Positions 26,519 to 30,673 of a stretch of DNA of 30,673 nt are shown piece after piece. The DNA is from Zelonia costaricensis. Taxonomy: Eukaryota; Euglenozoa; Kinetoplastea; Trypanosomatida; Trypanosomatidae. The notes below the pieces were generated by a model. It was given only the letters and a program-made list of their open reading frames with translations. It was not told the origin of the DNA and made no database searches. A program made the translations under genes and the position numbers. Each line of letters opens with the position of its first letter. The first letter of the stretch is position 1. The DNA is taken from positions 1 to 30,673 of the forward strand of contig JASAOO010003228.1 of assembly GCA_030849075.1 (NCBI GenBank), read 5' to 3'.

Positions 26519-27393
26519 CGCGCGCGGTAGCAGGCAGCGACGACGCACAAGTGAAGCGGCAGGAGGGGAGGGGGACGGTTCAGCGAGGTGTGAGCCCCAG
26601 CAGGGCGCCGCCTCCTTGCGACAGGACGCAGTGGAAGGGCTTTGGGCGTCGACTTGCACGCACCGCACCGCGTGAGAAACCGTGCAGGAGGGGATGGGGA
26701 GGAGGAGGGGGGCTTCACGCTGTTGTGGGGAAGGCGTGGATGCCGGGAGAGGCGCGATGGACGGGAAGGAACAGCGAGAGGAGGGGAGGGGTGCGGCGCG
26801 AGGGAGCGGCCAGCACAATGCACCTGCCCGCCGTTCGAGTGCGAGGCGCAATGGAGAAGAATAGAGGCGGTGGAAGAGCAGGCGCGTGAGTGTGCGTGTG
26901 GGATGTGGTTCGTCCGTGTGCGCGCCATGCACGACACAGTCGCGCAGGAGACCGCGCCGTCACGGAGCTACAGCAGCAGCGCGGAGGAGAAGCAGAAGGA
27001 CAGGGGAGGCGACCTCAGCCGCCGGTGCGCGCTCGGACTGTGCGTGTGTGCGTGTGCGTGTGCGTGTTGATGCACCGTGTGCACGACGACGTGGAAATGT
27101 CCCTTTGGGGTATTATTTGTGACGACACAGGAGAAGGCTGGGCACCTCGCCCACAGACACCAGCCCAACACCCACAGAAACTCACATAGACTCGACATGC
27201 CGACACCGGGGTGGGCCCCCTGCAGGGGTTGAGACCTCCACGCCGAAGGAGGAGGAAGGGGCGGCTTCGGCAGATGCGGCAGGACGTGCCTCGAACCCAA
27301 CGCGAGGCGTCGTGTCAGCGAGGGGCGCGGGCATCGAGGAGTCCACGCGTCCGCACGGGTGCACCGCCGCCTCCCCCCCCCCTCCCCCTTCCC
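26519..27393. other. Intergenic region between the PhyH-like gene and the 260-aa gene
   Basis: No gene supported. It holds the leader and splice signal of the 260-aa protein gene and the 3' UTR of the PhyH-like gene, with GT-rich interrupted repeats near 27040-27066 and a C-run near 27373-27389. Confidence 0.6.
26653..26713 (-). promoter_or_regulatory. Predicted spliced-leader acceptor for the 260-aa gene
   Basis: A minus-strand pyrimidine tract (~26685-26713) is followed by AG at 26653-26654. The ~135-nt leader has no AUG before 26518. A second pyrimidine tract at ~26560-26580 has no AG until inside the coding region, which argues against its use. Confidence 0.45.
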
Positions 27394-28785
27394 CTACTCG
27401 ATGTCAAGGGCCCTGTGCAGCACCGGGAACACGGCGTCGTCCGTCAGCAGCTGACCGCGTTCGTAGGCGTGCAGGGGGCCGTGCGAGTCGCGCGACGCCC
27501 ACGAGTTGCGCCGCCCATCGAACACGCACCGATCCGGCAGCAGCGACATACCGTAGCACGCCGCCGCAGAGCTGGGGCCGGTGGGGGGCGTGCTGGCCAC
27601 AGACCCCGCCGCGTCACGGCCTTTACCGAGCATATTGGCCGAGGTGCCAGAGATGACGAAGTTGTTTAGAAAGAGCGCAGCGCCAGGGGCGAGTGGGGGC
27701 AGCTCGACCGCAGCGAGGTGGCTCACCTCCGGCACGCCACGCACCATCGACCCAACGTCGAAGACACCGTCGACCTGAAAGCGGTCGAGCTCCTTGCCGT
27801 CGAGCGAGATGCGGCGCACCACGTGATGGGAGCCGGGCAGCACGACCGTCGTGGCGAGCCCCTCACGCGGCGGCCCCGCGAGCCCGAGCTGCGCCGACAG
27901 CGCGTGCGGGTGGACGAAGTTCACGCCAGCGCCGGTGAAGGTGAGCGGCGAGGCGTTGCTGAGTGGGGTGGCTTGCGTGATGCTGTCTGTGTAGAGCCGC
28001 ATCACGACCTCGCCAGCGAGGTGCCCTGCCGCCTCGCCCACCCGCCGCCCCACCGCGCCGGCGGCGGAGGCGGCGAGGGCCTGCAGGTCGGGGGCGGTCG
28101 GCCACACGTGGCACCACATGCGTGGCCAGTCTTGCATGAAGGCCATGGCGTCGTTGATGTGGTGATCGTGCCGCAACTCCTTCTCAAGCATCCCGCTGTC
28201 GCGGTAGTGCTGGAAGCTCTGCTGGAAGTCCTCGAAGGTGTACCTACCCTGCACCTCGCGGATCCGTTCGTCGGACATGTCGCCGCCGGCCTCCTCCTCG
28301 GCGGTCACGTACTGGCGCACGCGCTTCAGCGTGTTGTAGCGCGCGCGTGCCCGGCTGAGCTTCTTGTACACGCGGTCCACCGCGCGCTGGTTCTTGAGGG
28401 TGAGGTGCACCTTGCACACCTGCGTATCAACCCGCCGCTCCCGCTCCACCGCGGCGATCTCGCGCTTCATCTCCGGCGGCAGCGGGACGTCGCCGAAGCC
28501 GAGCGAAGCCGACGACGCCAGCGGGCCCGGCGGGGCGGGGTGCTGGGTGGGACTGAGCTGGGCGTTGAGGGTCATCGTGGCACCGCTCTGGTGCTGCGGA
28601 TCGACGCCAGGGAAAACGCGGTCGCCGCGCTCGTGGACCGCGGCCGTGCAGGCAGCCGTCAGTGCCCGCACCTGCGCCGCGTCCAGGAAGTCCTCAACGA
28701 GGAGGAGGCCGTAGTGGCGGTACGCGCGCACCGCGGCCGGTGCGAGGGCGCCGCGGAAGCCCCGCACGACGCAGCCCTGCGGAAG
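27394..28785 (-). CDS. Phytanoyl-CoA dioxygenase (PhyH)-like protein, likely non-catalytic, 5' end incomplete
   Basis: The supported coding part is 463 aa up to the ambiguous base at 28786. It begins like PhyH-family 2-oxoglutarate/Fe(II) oxygenases (YRHYGLLLVEDFLDAAQVRALTAAC). A ~150-residue charged helical insert follows (KREIAAVERERR through RYNTLKRVRQYV), then the double-stranded beta-helix core with the family LPGSH motif (27823-27834). The iron ligands look lost. TFT (27934-27942) sits where HxD is expected, 39 residues inclusive to the GSH His, as I recall for human PHYH. Ser (27649-27651) replaces the distal His in the HGSxxN-type motif (here ISGTSAN). The 2-oxoglutarate Arg position, six residues after that Asn, is kept (27616-27618). 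The frame continues upstream to an ATG at 28953 or 29049, but only through a CA repeat, and 28953 lies upstream of the predicted splice acceptor, so the true start is probably missing. Confidence 0.75.
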   Translation of the reverse strand, partial: LPQGCVVRGFRGALAPAAVRAYRHYGLLLVEDFLDAAQVRALTAACTAAVHERGDRVFPGVDPQHQSGATMTLNAQLSPTQHPAPPGPLASSASLGFGDVPLPPEMKREIAAVERERRVDTQVCKVHLTLKNQRAVDRVYKKLSRARARYNTLKRVRQYVTAEEEAGGDMSDERIREVQGRYTFEDFQQSFQHYRDSGMLEKELRHDHHINDAMAFMQDWPRMWCHVWPTAPDLQALAASAAGAVGRRVGEAAGHLAGEVVMRLYTDSITQATPLSNASPLTFTGAGVNFVHPHALSAQLGLAGPPREGLATTVVLPGSHHVVRRISLDGKELDRFQVDGVFDVGSMVRGVPEVSHLAAVELPPLAPGAALFLNNFVISGTSANMLGKGRDAAGSVASTPPTGPSSAAACYGMSLLPDRCVFDGRRNSWASRDSHGPLHAYERGQLLTDDAVFPVLHRALDIE

Positions 28786-28885
28786 NCCCCCCGGCGCGAG
28801 TGGGCGCAGACCCGACGCCGCTGCGCGCGGATGCACACTCACGACGAGAGCCACGCGTGAGAGTTCGCACGGCCGTGTCCACGTC

Positions 28886-28918
28886 TGTGTGTGTGTGTGT
28901 GTGGGTGGGTGTGTGTGT
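28886..28918. repeat. (GT)n microsatellite in the PhyH-like gene leader
   Basis: About 33 nt of GT repeat with GGGT interruptions, between the predicted splice acceptor (28944) and the conserved coding part. If the frame is read through it, it gives His/Thr/Pro repeats not typical of this family. Confidence 0.95.
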
Positions 28919-28943
28919 TCGTGTAAAGCGTGTCTGCGCCACA

Positions 28944-29043
28944 CTGGGAGCATGGGAGGTGTTGAGTGGAGCCGGAGAAGAGCGGTGCCCGGCGGCAGTT
29001 GCGTCGGGAAGGCAGGGAAAGAAGAGGCGGAAGTGCGAGGAGC
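28944..29043 (-). promoter_or_regulatory. Predicted spliced-leader acceptor for the PhyH-like gene
   Basis: A minus-strand pyrimidine tract (~29006-29043) is followed by the first AG at 28944-28945, with no AG in between. This site lies downstream of the ATG at 28953, so that ATG would be removed from the mature mRNA. Confidence 0.4.
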
Positions 29044-29605
29044 TGGCAACGCTGTCGAGCGCCGTCAAACATGGGCCCAGCCCAGCCTCCCGCTCCCCTC
29101 CCCCACAGCGCACCTGCTCGCGTGTGGGTCTGAGAGAGCGGGAAGACACGGTGCGATGCGGCGGGGCCGCGACAAGAGCTGTACACACGCCACGGGTGTA
29201 TGTGCGCGCGCGTGTGCGTGGGCAATGTAGAAGCGCGCGCCAGCGCTACCCTCCCGCTCACACTTATCGCGTAGGGACGCGGTGCGCGCAGCGCGTCAGG
29301 TGCACAGGTCGAGGGGCGCGCACGTGCTGCGGCGCGCAGCGAGCAGGGTGCACAGAATGGGCTGCCGGAGGTGCGCAGCCTCCGCGCACACCCCCCACCA
29401 ACGTCCCCCCAGCCCATTTCGTGATTGAAGTCTGTTCGGGTTGCACGCTTCAAGCAATTCTTCTCCGTCCAGAAGGCTGTACAGGGGATAGAGAGAGGGA
29501 GGGCGGAAGGAGGGGCTAAGTGCGCCGGCGTGGAGGGCAAGAGAGGAGCACGTCAAGTGGTCGGACAGTAGACATATACACGGCGACGGCGGCGCGGCGC
29601 GGCGC

Positions 29606-29622
29606 GGGGGGGGGGGGGGGGN
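29606..29622. repeat. Poly-G run with ambiguous base
   Basis: Sixteen consecutive G on the plus strand ending in 'n' at 29622, preceded by GGCGC repeats. The base caller or assembler evidently could not resolve the length. Confidence 0.9.
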
Positions 29623-29683
29623 AGTGAGAGAGAGCAAGACCGAGGTCACGTCGGGGACATGACACAGAGGGAAGTAACTGGTG

Positions 29684-29707
29684 TGTATGTGTGTGTGTGT
29701 GTGTGTG
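29684..29707. repeat. (GT)n microsatellite
   Basis: About ten GT units with one TA interruption, in the spacer upstream of the PhyH-like gene. Confidence 0.9.
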
Positions 29708-30673
29708 ACAAGGCCGTCATGCCTGCGTCGGGACGGCCAGGGCGCCTCGGGGAGGAGATGGGGGGAGGGACAACGCTATACATGAAGGAACAAGCACCAG
29801 AGAGGGGAGGCACACGCGGAGGTTTATCACTTGCCATGAAGTCGAATGATGCAGTAGAGAAAGAACGACAGGAGAAGCAAGTCGGGCTGAGAAAGGAGAG
29901 GGGGAGACGTCGGCGGGGGGGGGGGGGGGCGGTGACTGCATGGGTGCGCACGCACGCATGCGTGTGCGCTTGCGTGTGCGTGTGCGTGTGTGTGTGTGTG
30001 ATTGCGTGTGGAGAGGAAAACAGAAGAGAGAAGGGGGCAGCAGGGGAGTGCCTCAGACAAGAGAAGGCAGAGAGCGCGCGCCAAGAGGCGGCGCGGACAC
30101 AACGTGGAGCAAGCAATGCGCACGCAACACACACACACACACAAACGGCAGGAGGAGAAACATGGAAGTCACGAAATTCGGCAAGAGGCGGTGAGCAAAG
30201 CGGGGCCCTGACACACATTTTCGAAGGCGCACAAAGACAGTGCGTGCACAGATCAAGAAGGAAGGATACACACGCGCAGCCTTGCCGACAGCCACCAGCA
30301 ACGCCTGCGCGGGAGGCACGCACTCCACACCACACCCGCGCTGCTCGCACCTCGCGCGCACGCGGGGAAAAGAAGGGGGAAGAGATAGAAAGACACAGAC
30401 AGACACGCACACTCACACACACACACACATACACGCACACACGCACACACGAGGCCAGTAACAGAAGCAAACAACAAACCCGAACACAAAGAGGAGACAA
30501 GCACATCGTCCTTCACAAACGGGCGAGTGCTGCAAGGGCTCGAAGGAAGGAAAAGGGGGAGAGAGCGAGAGACACCCACCCCGTCGGGCGGCGATGCGCT
30601 GATGCCTCCAAACAGACGCCGACACACAGACGCATGCACGCACGCAGATAGCAGGCCACGGATTACAAGAGGG

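Larger units (their letters stand above)
28786..30673. other. Upstream region of the PhyH-like gene, to the window end
   Basis: No gene supported beyond the PhyH-like frame. The region has the leader and splice tract of that gene, GT runs (28886-28918, 29684-29707) and an imperfect ~24-nt direct repeat (~29284-29307 and ~29332-29355). It also has a run of 16 G ending in an ambiguous base (29606-29622), a G-run near 29917-29928 and a CA-rich stretch (30410-30450). Frames such as 29659-30651 (plus) and 29646-30506 (minus) overlap and are repetitive. Confidence 0.6.

Noticed and set aside
52..30450. Numerous GT/CA runs as possible CRISPR or telomeric arrays
   Set aside because: They are pure dinucleotide microsatellites without spacers, and no TTAGGG-type repeats are present.
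29659..30651. 330-aa plus-strand frame and 286-aa minus-strand frame at the window end
   Set aside because: Both are composed largely of Val/Cys or Thr/His repeats from GT/CA microsatellites and overlap each other.

Overview
The window looks like nuclear chromosomal DNA of a kinetoplastid, most likely a trypanosomatid of the Leishmania/Crithidia/Leptomonas group. Ten intron-less, GC-rich coding regions all lie on the minus strand. They are separated by 0.9-2.2 kb spacers full of GT/CA dinucleotide repeats, G-runs and purine-rich stretches; these purine stretches are pyrimidine tracts in mRNA sense. This is the expected layout of one polycistronic unit matured by spliced-leader trans-splicing and polyadenylation. 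Two proteins are clearly kinetoplastid: a POLIB-type mitochondrial DNA polymerase and an M32 carboxypeptidase. From memory only, polymerase, carboxypeptidase and kinesin in this order may match Leishmania chromosome 13; this was not checked.

In transcription order (right to left) the genes are: a PhyH-fold protein lacking its iron ligands, with its 5' end damaged at an ambiguous base (27394-28785); an unrecognised, probably mitochondrial protein (25736-26518); a kinesin-13-like motor fused to TRAF-type zinc fingers (22399-24693); a tail-anchored protein (19941-20540); a small coiled-coil protein (17599-18039); a SURF1-family cytochrome oxidase assembly factor (15548-16621); an unrecognised protein ending in a CaaX box (12434-13720); an M32 metallocarboxypeptidase (8678-10198); the mitochondrial DNA polymerase POLIB (2571-6902); and an unrecognised small protein (777-1424).

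Upstream of each gene I could place a pyrimidine tract followed by a first AG on the minus strand. For nine of the ten genes the resulting leader has no AUG before the start codon I chose, which supports those starts. The exception is the PhyH-like gene, where the predicted mRNA has no AUG before the conserved domain; this points to missing sequence near the 'n' at 28786.

At least three products are known or likely mitochondrial (POLIB in kDNA replication, SURF1 in respiratory complex assembly, and the 25736-26518 product by its presequence). Neighbours in kinetoplastid units are usually unrelated, so no joint pathway is claimed. The most unusual items are the PhyH-like protein with all three metal ligands replaced, the kinesin-zinc-finger fusion, the polymerase carrying one degenerate and one intact exonuclease domain, and several structured or G-quadruplex-prone elements in the untranslated regions. 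I saw no tRNA, rRNA, CRISPR array, insertion sequence or telomeric repeat.
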